Position numbers and translations under genes: made by a program. A DNA stretch of 64,000 nucleotides, taken from assembly GCF_003597125.1 (NCBI RefSeq), contig NZ_QYYA01000001.1, positions 1,089,484-1,153,483 of the forward strand, written 5' to 3'. The notes under the pieces are model-generated. The model saw only the letters and a list, made by a program, of their open reading frames with translations, was not told the origin of the DNA and did no database searches. Origin of the DNA: Alcanivorax profundi. Its GTDB lineage: Bacteria > Pseudomonadota > Gammaproteobacteria > Pseudomonadales > Alcanivoracaceae. Each line of letters starts with the position of its first letter. Within the stretch, counting starts at the first letter, position 1. Positions 30,748 through 40,126 of the stretch are shown piece after piece.

Positions 30748-31515
30748 TTAACAGCTTTTCAGTGTTGTCCCTATAAGGATGTCGCGTTCGCGCATTTGTT
30801 GCAGAATGCCGTGAGAAAATTCTGCCAGTTTGTCTTCGTCAAACTGCATTTCCCCTGCAAGCTGGCCCACCACTTCGATTCCTGTCAGCGCAGGATTTTC
30901 AGCGATGAGTTGCAACAATCTGGCAGTAGGTGCATTTATCTCCATAAATCGCACCTGATCTTCACGATTACGGTAAATCAGTAACCACACAGGCTGCGGC
31001 AAAGGTCGGTCGGGCTGGAACTCGGTACAGATTTTGTGGACGGGAAAGTGATAAGACAGTACGGCATGGAGTGGACTGAGTCTCGGAATTGCGCGAAGCA
31101 AATCGCCCTCAGGCTGGATTCCTTCTTCGGGAAACGATTCTGTCGACGCATCCAGAACCAGCTCCATCCATTCGTAATGTGCCAGCTCAAGCAGGAAAGG
31201 CGGATCTCCCTCTTCATCCCCTGCCCCTGTAGCGAGGTAACTGACAAATTCTTGGGGAATTTCTACAAAATAGGGGGTTTTACACGCATGCGATTCAAAG
31301 AAACCCCGCACCAATCTCTGCCACCGGCCAGGACTCAGTAACGAAAACAAGACAGGAAAACCCTGCTGGATAAACCCGTTAACATTGTTGAAAAACAGAT
31401 TGCGGTAGATATCCAGACGCCGCTCTTCAAGACCCTCAGGCGCGGGGCGGGTATCCGGGTTACGCAGGTGATCGGCGAAGACGCGCTGAAGGCGCTGGAA
31501 ATCAGCGTCACTCAT
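30748..31515 (-). CDS. hvfC: HvfC-type (DUF2063) partner of the MNIO enzyme
   Basis: A 255-residue protein with an N-terminal DUF2063 'putative DNA-binding' domain (DFQRLQRVFADHLRNPDTRP, then RRLDIYRNLFFNNVNGFIQQ) and a C-terminal region. In characterised Hvf/Buf-type systems this partner binds precursor peptide and activates the MNIO enzyme; it is not known to bind DNA. Its start overlaps the hvfB stop by 4 nt, supporting a stoichiometric complex. Confidence 0.85.
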   Translation of the reverse strand: MSDADFQRLQRVFADHLRNPDTRPAPEGLEERRLDIYRNLFFNNVNGFIQQGFPVLFSLLSPGRWQRLVRGFFESHACKTPYFVEIPQEFVSYLATGAGDEEGDPPFLLELAHYEWMELVLDASTESFPEEGIQPEGDLLRAIPRLSPLHAVLSYHFPVHKICTEFQPDRPLPQPVWLLIYRNREDQVRFMEINAPTARLLQLIAENPALTGIEVVGQLAGEMQFDEDKLAEFSHGILQQMRERDILIGTTLKSC

Positions 31516-32360
31516 CCCAGTTTACGCTCCCTGGTAGCATGCCGTTTCTGATGGCGAGCGATCTCTTTTAGCTCGCCAAACAACTCATCTTCACCTGGAA
31601 AGTTGAAATCCCTTTCCAACAAGGTAGGGAGTACACCAAACTCCCGGTAAGCATGCTCCAGCAATGCCCATACCGGATCAATAACAGCTGAACCATGGGT
31701 ATCCACTTTCAGATCATCGGCTTCATCAAAGTGCCCTGCGATGTGCACATAGCAAATACGCTCACCAGGCAAACCACTAATAAAGTTTTTCGGGTCATAA
31801 CCATGATTGATACTGTTCACATAGGCGTTGTTGACATCCAGCAAAAGCTCACAGTCCGCCTCTTCCAACACAGCATTCACGAACTCCAGCTCTGACATTT
31901 GAGCACCCGGTGCCGCGTAGTAACTGACATGCTCAATTCCGATGGGCTGCTCGAGAAAGTCCTGCACCTGACGCACGCGATCGGCCACATAATGCACGGC
32001 CTCTTCTGTGAAGGGGATGGGCATCAGGTCGTAGAGATGACCATGATCACTGCAATAGCTCAGGTGCTCGGTATAACGGCGAATATCGTGTTCGCGAAGA
32101 AACGTCTTAATGGAGGTCAACAGATCAAAATCGAGAGGTTCCGGACCGCCAAGCGACAAACTCAAGCCATGGGTTACAAAGGGAAAACGCTCGGTAAACT
32201 TGCGGAATTCCTTACCCAACCGGCCCCCCATGGGAATCCAGTTTTCCGGTGCCACTTCCATGAAATCAATCGGCGGAGATACGGCTTGGGATAGCGGGCC
32301 CATCAGGGCCCGCCGAAGACCCAGGCCCACGCCGGAGACTGGTGTCTTGTGGTTCATCAT
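31512..32360 (-). CDS. hvfB: MNIO (DUF692) peptide-modifying enzyme, HvfB-type
   Basis: A 282-residue TIM-barrel of the multinuclear non-heme iron oxidase family (DUF692, formerly BufB/HvfB). Visible hallmarks: GVGLGLRRAL near the N-terminus, DFMEVAPENWIP (34-45), FVTHGLSLSLGGPEPLD, RYTEHLSYC, CELLLDVNNAYVNSINH and ICYVHIAGHFD. The His/Glu/Asp residues in these are the usual iron-ligand positions. MNIO enzymes oxidise Cys residues in precursor peptides into heterocycles. It lies 9 bp downstream of the precursor gene. Confidence 0.92.
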   Translation of the reverse strand: MMNHKTPVSGVGLGLRRALMGPLSQAVSPPIDFMEVAPENWIPMGGRLGKEFRKFTERFPFVTHGLSLSLGGPEPLDFDLLTSIKTFLREHDIRRYTEHLSYCSDHGHLYDLMPIPFTEEAVHYVADRVRQVQDFLEQPIGIEHVSYYAAPGAQMSELEFVNAVLEEADCELLLDVNNAYVNSINHGYDPKNFISGLPGERICYVHIAGHFDEADDLKVDTHGSAVIDPVWALLEHAYREFGVLPTLLERDFNFPGEDELFGELKEIARHQKRHATRERKLG

Positions 32361-32369
32361 AGCGCAGCC

Positions 32370-32699
32370 CTATGCATCACCGCCGCACTTGCCTTCACCA
32401 CATTTCCCTTCACCACCTTTGTCACCACCACACTTGCCTTCGCCACACTTACCTTCTGCGGCTTTATCTTCACCGCACTTGCCTTCACCACATTTCCCTT
32501 CTGCACCTTTGTCTTCACCGCATTTGCCTTCGCCACACTTGCCTTCTGCGTGGTGTCCAGCCAACTGATATCCGGCATTCAGGTCAGAAGCGGCAAAGGG
32601 ATTCTCTGCAGCAGTGGCTACCGGAGCAGCCATGGCACTGGCGATAACAGCAGCACCTACAGTCGCTGCAAGGGGGTTCAGTTTGGTCAGCTTAGCCAT
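32370..32699 (-). CDS. hvfA: HvfA-type RiPP precursor / bufferin with eight EGKCG motifs
   Basis: A 109-residue small exported precursor. A signal-like leader (residues 1-30, ...AAPVATA) is followed by about 20 residues and then four 15-residue units of the form AEGKCGEGKCGEDKG (residues 51-109, the last one shortened). All eight Cys (55, 60, 70, 75, 85, 90, 100, 105) lie in EGKCG motifs. EGKCG is the motif modified by HvfB/HvfC in Haemophilus-type systems, giving copper-binding peptides. First gene of hvfA-hvfB-hvfC; GGAGA lies upstream of the ATG. Confidence 0.92.
   Translation of the reverse strand: MAKLTKLNPLAATVGAAVIASAMAAPVATAAENPFAASDLNAGYQLAGHHAEGKCGEGKCGEDKGAEGKCGEGKCGEDKAAEGKCGEGKCGGDKGGEGKCGEGKCGGDA
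32373..32549 (-). repeat. Four tandem 45-bp repeats inside hvfA
   Basis: The coding sequence for residues 51-109 is a fourfold near-identical 45-bp unit, each encoding two EGKCG motifs. Such repeats expand and contract by slippage, so motif number may vary among strains. Confidence 0.88.
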
Positions 32700-33009
32700 C
32701 TTGAGTCTCCATACGTCATTATTGAATGTCCGACACCATCCCCCGGGCCGGAAGGCATTTGGGGCAACGGTTCAGGCGTTTATTTATGTAGCGCCTGTAC
32801 CAGACAATATAGAGATGCAACCAAGAGGTAAACGTTACGGAAGAAAGGCCATTAATTTGAGGAAAACATGAAGGAGCAGCCCCGGGGCTGTGCTCAAGGG
32901 GGGCATGGAGTACCGATTTCCGAGTCACGAGTGACCAGCATCAGGGGATGATGTTCGTTTATCGTCACTCGTGACTCGCAGCACAGCCCGGAGTTGCAGC
33001 TGCGCTTAC
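32700..33009. other. hvfA upstream region
   Basis: 310 bp without a gene. It contains the hvfA promoter region on the minus strand, a CAGGCG/CGCCTG dyad at 32773-32797 and dyad element D. No metal-regulator box was recognised. Confidence 0.5.
32921..32978. repeat. Intergenic dyad element D (heptad type)
   Basis: Perfect 15-bp inverted arms CGAGTCACGAGTGAC (32921-32935) and its reverse complement (32964-32978). Each arm is two heptads, GAGTCAC and GAGTGAC. An outer, weaker dyad (CCGGGGCTGTGC near 32882, GCACAGCCCGG near 32981) brackets it. Confidence 0.75.
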
Positions 33010-34140
33010 TTACTTGATGCGGTTCACAATCACACTGCCAATGGAGTACCCAGCGCCAAACGAGCAGATTACGCCGTGGCTGCCAGCGGGGAGATCTCCG
33101 TTGTATTTGTGGAAAGCGATAATAGAGCCTGCAGAACTGGTGTTGGCGTAATCATCAAGAATGACCGGGGCCTCTTCACGGGTGGCGGGCCGCCCCAGAA
33201 CACGTTTGGCGATCAGTTCATTCATGCTCAGATTCGCCTGATGCAGCCACATACGATTAACGGTACCCACCGCAATCTCGGTATCAGCCAGATGAGAAGT
33301 AATTTGCTCTGCCACCATGGGACAGACTTCCTTGAAGACCTTGCGTCCTTCCTGACGGAACAGCTTGTCCCGGGCCCCGACTCCAGTCTCGTCCGCACGG
33401 TTGAGAAAGCCGAAATTGTTGCGGATATTGCTGGAGAACTTGGTCTGAAGGCGGGTACCGAGCACTTCCCATTGGTTGTCAGAGGTAGCGTCTTCCTGGC
33501 GCTCCAGAATCACAGCCGTGGCCACGTCACCAAAGATGAAATGGCAATCACGGTCTTCCCAGGCCAGATGTGCAGAACAGATTTCCGGGTTTACCATCAG
33601 CACACGCCGAGCACTGCCATTACGAATGGCATCAACAGCAGCCTGAATACCGAAGGTAGCACTGGAACAGGCCACATTCATGTCATAGCCCCAGCCATGC
33701 TGCATACCGAGCGCATCCTGAACTTCCACGGCCATGGCCGGATACGGGCGCTGCATATTGGAACAGGCCACCAGCACAGCATCCAGGTCGTTGGCGGTCA
33801 GGTTGGCATTTTCCAGCGCCTGTTTCGCTGCATTAACAGCAATTTCAGCCTGAAGGGAAAGCTCGTCATCGGCACGTTCCGGAATACTGGGCGCCAGGCG
33901 ATCCGGATCCAGCACACCACTCTTGTTGATCACATGGCGCTGCTTGATTCCGGAAGCTTTCTCGATAAACGCAGAGTTGGACGGATCCAGCGCGGCGACT
34001 TCACCTGCTGCAATGGCATCTGCGTTTTCGGCATTGAAACGCTCAACATACTGGTTGAAAGATGCCACCAATTCATCATTGGTAATGATCTGCTCCGGCG
34101 TCCACAGGCCGGTCCCGGAAATGACAACAGAATAGCTCAC
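33010..34140 (-). CDS. Beta-ketoacyl-ACP synthase III-like enzyme
   Basis: A 376-residue thiolase-fold enzyme from a GTG at 34140, preceded by GAGGA 7 nt upstream; the frame is open 33 bp further. The Cys-His-Asn catalytic triad is intact: Cys in [13 protein letters not shown], His in [14 protein letters not shown] and Asn in [14 protein letters not shown]. The N-terminus [20 protein letters not shown] is typical of KAS III. It may initiate fatty acid synthesis or make a specialised lipid; the FabH name is not safe because no fab cluster surrounds it. Confidence 0.88.
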   Translation of the reverse strand: MSYSVVISGTGLWTPEQIITNDELVASFNQYVERFNAENADAIAAGEVAALDPSNSAFIEKASGIKQRHVINKSGVLDPDRLAPSIPERADDELSLQAEIAVNAAKQALENANLTANDLDAVLVACSNMQRPYPAMAVEVQDALGMQHGWGYDMNVACSSATFGIQAAVDAIRNGSARRVLMVNPEICSAHLAWEDRDCHFIFGDVATAVILERQEDATSDNQWEVLGTRLQTKFSSNIRNNFGFLNRADETGVGARDKLFRQEGRKVFKEVCPMVAEQITSHLADTEIAVGTVNRMWLHQANLSMNELIAKRVLGRPATREEAPVILDDYANTSSAGSIIAFHKYNGDLPAGSHGVICSFGAGYSIGSVIVNRIK

Positions 34141-34266
34141 AAGCGAGTCCTCGCACTCGAAGAGGAAGGCCACCGCCTCCCCCCGGAAAATTGGGAATGG
34201 GTCGATTATCCGGATTCAGGGCCGTGGGCGCAAAGGGCGGTTCCGCCATTTACCCCACGGATAAAG

Positions 34267-37200
34267 TCAACATTCTTCCCATTGTTTGTTGAGTCGCTTG
34301 GCAGAAACCGGTACCTGCGTCCCAAGCTGTTGGGCAAACACGCTGACCCGGTACTCCTGCAGCATCCAGAAAAAGTGCTGAAGCGGGGGGGCCTGCTGCC
34401 ATAATGGCGCCCCGGCAGCACGGGTCCGGTACTGTTTGCGGTATGCCTCCAGCTCCGCCGTCACAGTGCGATCCTTGCCAATCTGCCCTCCCAGCTTGTC
34501 CAGCCGATGCGCGATGCCTGCCAGATAGCGAGGGTACTCCTGCAGACTCTCCCAGGGCACCTCCAACAGGAATGCGTCGCCAAACAGTTCCGCAAACTGA
34601 TCCTTGAGGTCCCGGTGAGCATGGGCCCAGGCCAGCGGGAAGTTTTTCTCAAGCTTGCCCATCAGTTGGCGGTACTGATCGAAGACCTGACCGATGCCAG
34701 CCAACTGTTCACTGGCCCAGGGCACGAAATCCCCTCGGTGGGTATCCAGCCGGGCCTTGAACGCGGCCTCATCACGCACCGGTTCATCAAGACGAAAATG
34801 CTCAGCCAGCAATCGCGACAGCGCATGGTCCAGCGCATGACGTGCCATCGCGCCTTTTTCGCTCTTGAGTTTCTGGAACCCTGGCATCTGCGACGCCTGC
34901 TTGCGCAGATCGCGAAGCTGAACAGACAACTTGAAGCCCAATAACCGGGCGCAGCCCCAGCGATGGGTCCAGATGGCCAGCGCCGGGTCATCCAGATAAC
35001 GCAGTGTTACGGTGTCCTTTTCATCCGCCAGGGCGGGATAACGCCGCAGCGTCATCCCACCAAGCTCCCGCAGGTCGGTTTCCGGCAAGGGGCCAAAGAG
35101 CCACTCCTGCCCGGACAAGGGCGGCGCCTCGGTTTCTGGCTCGGGCAGCTCCGCACGGACCCCATCCAGCCGCGCGTTGACCTCGGACAGACTGCGCCCC
35201 TGGGCGAGGGTCTTGGCCTTGCCCTCCAGCCTGTCGACCACCCGTACCATCATCCGCAGGTGATCAGACAGCCCGTCCACCTGCCATTCTTCCAGCTCGA
35301 TGCGCACCCCGCTCATGCGTTGCAGCTCGCGCGTCATCGCCGGCAACAAGGGCTCATCCGGCGTCAGGGTGTCCATCAGGGCTGCCACATAATCGGGCAC
35401 GGGCACAAAATGACGACGGCGAGACTTGGGCAAGGCACGAATCAGGGCTTCCAGCTTTTCCTTGAGCAACCCGGGCACCAACCAGTCGAGCCGCGCCTCC
35501 GGCACCTGATTGAGCACCGCCAGAGGCACCACCAGTGACACCCCATCGCGGTCCCCGGTGGGGTCGAAGCTGTATTCCAGAGGCAACGAAATCTCCCCCA
35601 GAGCCAGGACATCGGGGAACTGACCGTCGGCCAGATCCGGGCTGCGTGACAGCAGGAAGTCCTCATCCATCAGTAGCGCTTGCTTCTGTTGATCGCTGGC
35701 CTTTTTGTTGTACCAGCTCATCAGTCCGGCGACGGTATTGACCGTATCGGGCAAGCGCTCGTCGTAGAACGCCACACGGGCCTCTTCGTCCACCAGGATG
35801 TCACGGCGGCGTAGCTTGTGCTCCATGGCTTCCAGGGCCTGGTAACACTCTCGGTTGGCACGCACGAACGGCGGCTCCCGGGTCAGCTGCCCCATGACCA
35901 ACCCCTCACGAATCAGTAACTCACGGGACTCCTGTGGCTGGATCGGCCCGTAGTTCACCCGGCGACCACTGGCCAGAATCAGACCGAACAGATTGACCTG
36001 TTCCTTGGCCATGGCACAGCCGCGTTTCTTCGACCAGTGGGGTTCGAAATACTGGCGTTTGATGAGATGTGCCGCAGCGGCCTCTACCCATTCCGGTTCA
36101 ACCCGCGCGACCGTGCGGCCGAATAACCGACTGGTTTCTACCTGTTCTGCCGCCATCAGCCAGCGGGCCTTGGTTTTTGACAGGCTGGATCCCGGCCATA
36201 CCAGAGGTTTACGGTTACGGGTAGAGAGCCACTCGCCCTCTTCCGTTCGCTGCATCACGTTGGACACCAGCCCGCTCAACAGTGCCTGATGCAGTGGCCC
36301 ATAGATCCCGTCGTCTACACCAGAGTCATTGTCAGTCGCCTTGTTCAGCTCCCAGCCCTGCTCCTTGCAAAGCAACAACAGCTGGCGGTGAGTGTCGCGC
36401 CATTCCCGCATGCGGGTGGGCGACAGAAAATGCTTCTTCAGCAGCTTTTCATACTGATTGCGGCTCAGCGCCTCACGCTGCTGTTCTGCCCAGTGCCACA
36501 ATTTCACGTAGAACAGGAAATCCGACTGCTTGTCGGTAAACGGCTGATGCGCCTGGTCAGCCTGCTGCTGCTTGTCATGCGGGCGCTCACGCGGGTCCTG
36601 TGCCCCCAGGGCGGATACCACAATCAGCGCTTCGCGGAGCACCTTGCGATCCGCAGCCGCGACCAGCATCCGGCCAAGGGTTGGGTCCAGCGGGAAACGG
36701 GCAAGTTGCCGCCCCAGCGGGGTCAGGGACTGCTGCGGGGTGAGCGCGCCCAACTCATCCAGCATGCGGTAACCGTCACGGATAAGGCGGCCATCCGGCG
36801 GCTCGATAAAAGGAAAGTCTTCTACCTTGCCCAGCCGCAGATCCGCCATCTGCAAAATCACCGCAGCCAGATTGGTCCGCTGGATTTCAGGATCGGTAAA
36901 TTCAGGACGGCCAACGAAGTCTTCTTCGCTATAAAGCCGGAAGCAGATACCCGGCATGATTCGCCCACTGCGCCCTGCCCGCTGGTTGGCGCTGGCCTGA
37001 CTTACCGGTTCCACCGGCAACCGCTGCACCTTGGAATGTACGCTGTAACGGCTGATGCGTGCTGTACCGGCATCAATCACATAACGAATGCCCGGCACCG
37101 TCAGGGAGGTTTCCGCCACATTGGTGCTCAGCACCACCCGGCGCCCCCGATGGGCGCTGAAAATACGGTGTTGCTCTGCCTGGCTCAGGCGGGCATACAA

Positions 37201-38151
37201 CGGCAGTATTTCGGTATCCCTGAACTCGCAATGTTTCAGATGATGGTGCACATCGCGAATATCACGCTCACCGGCGAGGAACACCAGCACATCACGGGCC
37301 AGGGGTAGCCCCTGTTGCCGCTCTTCCCGCTGGATCTCCTGCAGCACCTCTTCCACCTGCCGGGACAGTTCCTGCCCGTCGCCGGGGGGCCGGTAACGCA
37401 TCTCTACCGGATACGTCCGTCCAGACACTTCCAGAACCGGTGCCCCCGCGAAATGCTCGGCAAAACGGGCATGGTCGATGGTGGCGGAGGTGATGATCAC
37501 CTTCAGGTCCGGACTACGTGGCAGCAATTGTTTTAAGTAACCGAGAAGGAAATCGATATTGAGGCTGCGTTCGTGAGCCTCATCAATGATCAACGTGTCG
37601 TACTGGTTGAGGAAACGGTCCTGCTGAATCTCGTTGAGCAGCATACCGTCGGTAAGCACCTTGATCAGGCTGGTGTCACTGACTTGCTCGGCAAAACGGA
37701 CCTTGAACCCCACCGTGGAGCCCAGAGGGGATTTCAACTCTTCAGCAACCCGGCTGGCCACCGCACGGGCGGCAAGACGTCGTGGCTGGGTATGCCCGAT
37801 GGTGCCCTCTACCCCCCGGCCCAATTCCAGACAAATCTTGGGCAGCTGGGTGGTTTTCCCGGAACCGGTTTCCCCGGCAATCACCACCACCTGATGATCA
37901 CGAATCGCCGCCTTGATCTCTTCCCGGCTCGCCACCACCGGCAGGTCTGGCCATTCGAGAACGGGCACGGCGGCCAACCGCTGTTCACGGTTGGCAACAG
38001 ACGCCGCCATCGCCAGCGCGACATTCTCCACCGCCTTGGCACTGCGCTTTTCCACCGGCAAACGCGCCAGACCATCGATGCGCTTTTTCAAACGAAAGCG
38101 ATCGGCCTGGCGGACGGTTTTAAGCTGGGTGTACAACGAGTTCAGAGGCAT
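34267..38151 (-). CDS. hrpA: ATP-dependent RNA helicase HrpA
   Basis: A 1294-residue DEAH-box helicase of usual HrpA length. Walker A GETGSGKTTQLPKICLELG (about 93-111), DEAH in LIIDEAHERSLNIDFLLGYL (about 191-210), SAT in VIITSATIDHARFAEHFAG, and RAGRSGRIMPG for motif VI. The helicase-associated and C-terminal HrpA-specific domains follow. HrpA rescues stalled ribosomes and acts in mRNA processing. No Shine-Dalgarno is visible; positions 9-31 upstream of the ATG are taken up by the left arm of dyad element E. Confidence 0.96.
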   Translation of the reverse strand: MPLNSLYTQLKTVRQADRFRLKKRIDGLARLPVEKRSAKAVENVALAMAASVANREQRLAAVPVLEWPDLPVVASREEIKAAIRDHQVVVIAGETGSGKTTQLPKICLELGRGVEGTIGHTQPRRLAARAVASRVAEELKSPLGSTVGFKVRFAEQVSDTSLIKVLTDGMLLNEIQQDRFLNQYDTLIIDEAHERSLNIDFLLGYLKQLLPRSPDLKVIITSATIDHARFAEHFAGAPVLEVSGRTYPVEMRYRPPGDGQELSRQVEEVLQEIQREERQQGLPLARDVLVFLAGERDIRDVHHHLKHCEFRDTEILPLYARLSQAEQHRIFSAHRGRRVVLSTNVAETSLTVPGIRYVIDAGTARISRYSVHSKVQRLPVEPVSQASANQRAGRSGRIMPGICFRLYSEEDFVGRPEFTDPEIQRTNLAAVILQMADLRLGKVEDFPFIEPPDGRLIRDGYRMLDELGALTPQQSLTPLGRQLARFPLDPTLGRMLVAAADRKVLREALIVVSALGAQDPRERPHDKQQQADQAHQPFTDKQSDFLFYVKLWHWAEQQREALSRNQYEKLLKKHFLSPTRMREWRDTHRQLLLLCKEQGWELNKATDNDSGVDDGIYGPLHQALLSGLVSNVMQRTEEGEWLSTRNRKPLVWPGSSLSKTKARWLMAAEQVETSRLFGRTVARVEPEWVEAAAAHLIKRQYFEPHWSKKRGCAMAKEQVNLFGLILASGRRVNYGPIQPQESRELLIREGLVMGQLTREPPFVRANRECYQALEAMEHKLRRRDILVDEEARVAFYDERLPDTVNTVAGLMSWYNKKASDQQKQALLMDEDFLLSRSPDLADGQFPDVLALGEISLPLEYSFDPTGDRDGVSLVVPLAVLNQVPEARLDWLVPGLLKEKLEALIRALPKSRRRHFVPVPDYVAALMDTLTPDEPLLPAMTRELQRMSGVRIELEEWQVDGLSDHLRMMVRVVDRLEGKAKTLAQGRSLSEVNARLDGVRAELPEPETEAPPLSGQEWLFGPLPETDLRELGGMTLRRYPALADEKDTVTLRYLDDPALAIWTHRWGCARLLGFKLSVQLRDLRKQASQMPGFQKLKSEKGAMARHALDHALSRLLAEHFRLDEPVRDEAAFKARLDTHRGDFVPWASEQLAGIGQVFDQYRQLMGKLEKNFPLAWAHAHRDLKDQFAELFGDAFLLEVPWESLQEYPRYLAGIAHRLDKLGGQIGKDRTVTAELEAYRKQYRTRAAGAPLWQQAPPLQHFFWMLQEYRVSVFAQQLGTQVPVSAKRLNKQWEEC

Positions 38152-38159
38152 GAGCGAAC

Positions 38160-38268
38160 AGTGAATAGTTAACAGTTAACAGCGCGCGAACACGCACAGT
38201 GATGACAGCACGGCTGCACCCGCGACGTCAGGTTTGGACTATTCCCTGTTAACTGTTCACTTTTCACT
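38160..38268. repeat. Intergenic dyad element E (heptad type)
   Basis: Left arm AGTGAAT, AGTTAAC, AGTTAAC, AG (38160-38182), followed by CGCGCGAACA. Right arm 38246-38268 is its reverse complement in 21 of 23 positions. It fills the gap between the hrpA start and the M61 peptidase stop; the right arm encodes that peptidase's last residues Ser-Glu-Lys-stop. Confidence 0.88.
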
Positions 38269-40053
38269 AACATGCAGCCACGCCTTCCCTTTCTCGGTCA
38301 GCCCGCCCTTGGCAATGGTCAGGTAGGCGGTGCTCGGTTCGCTGGGGCTCACCTTGACCTGGAATGTCATCAATTCATCACGGCGGAATGCATGCAATTC
38401 CACTGTTTCGCCGGGCAGGAAATTGGCCAGCAAATTATCGATGTTAGCGGCGGTGGCCTGCAGGCCATCTACCGCAATAATGATATCCCCGGCAGACAAA
38501 CCTGCTGCCATGGCAGCACCCTGCTCGAATGCCACCGCGATCCGCGCGCCGAGCGGGTCTGCCGACAAACGCACCCCCAGATTGGGGATACCGTCCTTGC
38601 CCAGCTTGCCGCCGTTATCGCCATGCCCGGCAGCACTGCGCCAGTGCAATTCCACCCCACGCTCGGCCAGCATTTCAGACAGGGGCAAATCTTCGGTGCT
38701 ATACAAGGCCTGCTCAAAAAAGCCTGACATATCGCAACCCGCAATATCTTCTGCCAGCGGCTGAATGCCCTGTTCAGGCACACCCTCACCGGTTTTTCCA
38801 TAGCGCTCCCACAGCAGGCGCATCAGATCATCCAGAGACTTTTTCTCACCGGTGAGGTTTCGCAGGGTCAGGTCAAGCGCCAGTGCCACCAGGGAACCTT
38901 TGGTGTAATAGCTGACGATGGCGTTGGGCGCATTCTCGTCCTGCTTGTAGAAGCGGGTCCAGGCGTCAAAGCTGGACTCTGTCACTGTCTGCCGGTGACG
39001 GCCTTGTCCGCGGTAGACACGGGTCATGGTCTGCCCCAGCAGTTCAAGATAGCTCTGCGGCGAAATCCGTCCTGTGCGCGTGAGTGACAGGTCATCGTAA
39101 TAGCTGGTGATGCCTTCAAACGCCCACAGTAGTTCGGTGTGCACTTCCTGTGAGAGATCGAACGGGGTGAATGCAGCCGGCTTGATGCGCTTCACGTTCC
39201 AGGTATGAAAGTACTCGTGGCTGCACAAACCCAGGTAGTTGCGATAGCCCTCGCGTACCTTGGCCGGATCATCCGTGCGTTTGGGCAGGTCGTCCCGGGC
39301 ACACATCAAACTGGTGGAATTGCGATGCTCCAGGCCACCATAACCATTGCCCGTAACCAGCGTCATGAACACGTACCGGTCCATGGGCGCCGGCTCGCCG
39401 AACATGCGGATATGGTGTTCGCAAATCGGCTTGAGGTCGCGACACAGCCGCGCCATATCAGCATGATGACGCCCGGCAAGCACCACCCAGTGCTGCACGC
39501 CGCAAGCGTCGAAGCTGGCGTAATCGAACGGCCCCATTTCCACCGGATGATCAATCAGGGCGTCATAGTTATCGGCACGAAAACGGCCAAAGTCCAGTTC
39601 GGACCCCGACAATCGCTGTAGCCCGGTCGCCACCTGCCATCCGGCATAGGCATGGCCCTCCGGGGCCTCGATCTCCACTTCGCAGGGCTGATCTTCGTGG
39701 CCCATGGGTGCCAGGAACACGCAGGTGCCATTGAAATAACCGTGGGTCGTGTCCAGGTGTGCACCCCGGACAGACAGGTCCCAGGCATACACGTGATAGT
39801 GAATCTGTACGGGCCCCTCGCAGGGCGGCAGCTGCCAGGTCTGTTTGTCGACCTTGGCTACCGGCAGGGTTTCGCCCTGGCTGCTGGCTTCAACATGGAC
39901 CAGGTGACGGGCAAAATCACGGATCATGTAACTGCCAGGAATCCAGGCAGGCATGCTGAATGCCTGCCCCTCAGGCATCGGGTTCGCCACCGTCAGCGTG
40001 ACTTCGAACAAATGCGCTTGCGGGCGTAGGGGGCGAATCCGGTACTCAATCAT
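38257..40053 (-). CDS. M61-family (glycyl-type) metallopeptidase with PDZ domain
   Basis: A 598-residue protein. AGGAG 5 nt before the ATG at 40053 decides the start over an in-frame codon 30 bp upstream. The zinc site is HEYFHTWNVKRIKP (HExxH) with Glu in LLWAFEGITSYYDDL as third ligand. The N-terminal beta domain of M61 peptidases precedes it and a C-terminal PDZ domain (about 495-570, VAFEQGAAMAAGLSAGDIII) follows. No signal peptide, so probably cytosolic. Substrates unknown. Confidence 0.88.
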   Translation of the reverse strand: MIEYRIRPLRPQAHLFEVTLTVANPMPEGQAFSMPAWIPGSYMIRDFARHLVHVEASSQGETLPVAKVDKQTWQLPPCEGPVQIHYHVYAWDLSVRGAHLDTTHGYFNGTCVFLAPMGHEDQPCEVEIEAPEGHAYAGWQVATGLQRLSGSELDFGRFRADNYDALIDHPVEMGPFDYASFDACGVQHWVVLAGRHHADMARLCRDLKPICEHHIRMFGEPAPMDRYVFMTLVTGNGYGGLEHRNSTSLMCARDDLPKRTDDPAKVREGYRNYLGLCSHEYFHTWNVKRIKPAAFTPFDLSQEVHTELLWAFEGITSYYDDLSLTRTGRISPQSYLELLGQTMTRVYRGQGRHRQTVTESSFDAWTRFYKQDENAPNAIVSYYTKGSLVALALDLTLRNLTGEKKSLDDLMRLLWERYGKTGEGVPEQGIQPLAEDIAGCDMSGFFEQALYSTEDLPLSEMLAERGVELHWRSAAGHGDNGGKLGKDGIPNLGVRLSADPLGARIAVAFEQGAAMAAGLSAGDIIIAVDGLQATAANIDNLLANFLPGETVELHAFRRDELMTFQVKVSPSEPSTAYLTIAKGGLTEKGKAWLHVSEK

Positions 40054-40081
40054 GGGGACTCCTGCAGAGGGTTTCACAAAC

Positions 40082-40107
40082 AAAAACCGGGGGCATAGCC
40101 CCCGGTT
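40082..40107 (-). terminator. Rho-independent terminator after the minus-strand lipoprotein gene
   Basis: AACCGGGGGC / GCCCCCGGTT 10-bp stem with ATA loop, followed on the minus strand by a U-run. Confidence 0.8.
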
Positions 40108-40126
40108 GGTGATGCATGATTCTGGA

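Noticed and set aside
32373..32549. Possible CRISPR-like repeat
   Set aside because: In-frame 45-bp repeats encode EGKCG pairs of hvfA, with no spacers between.
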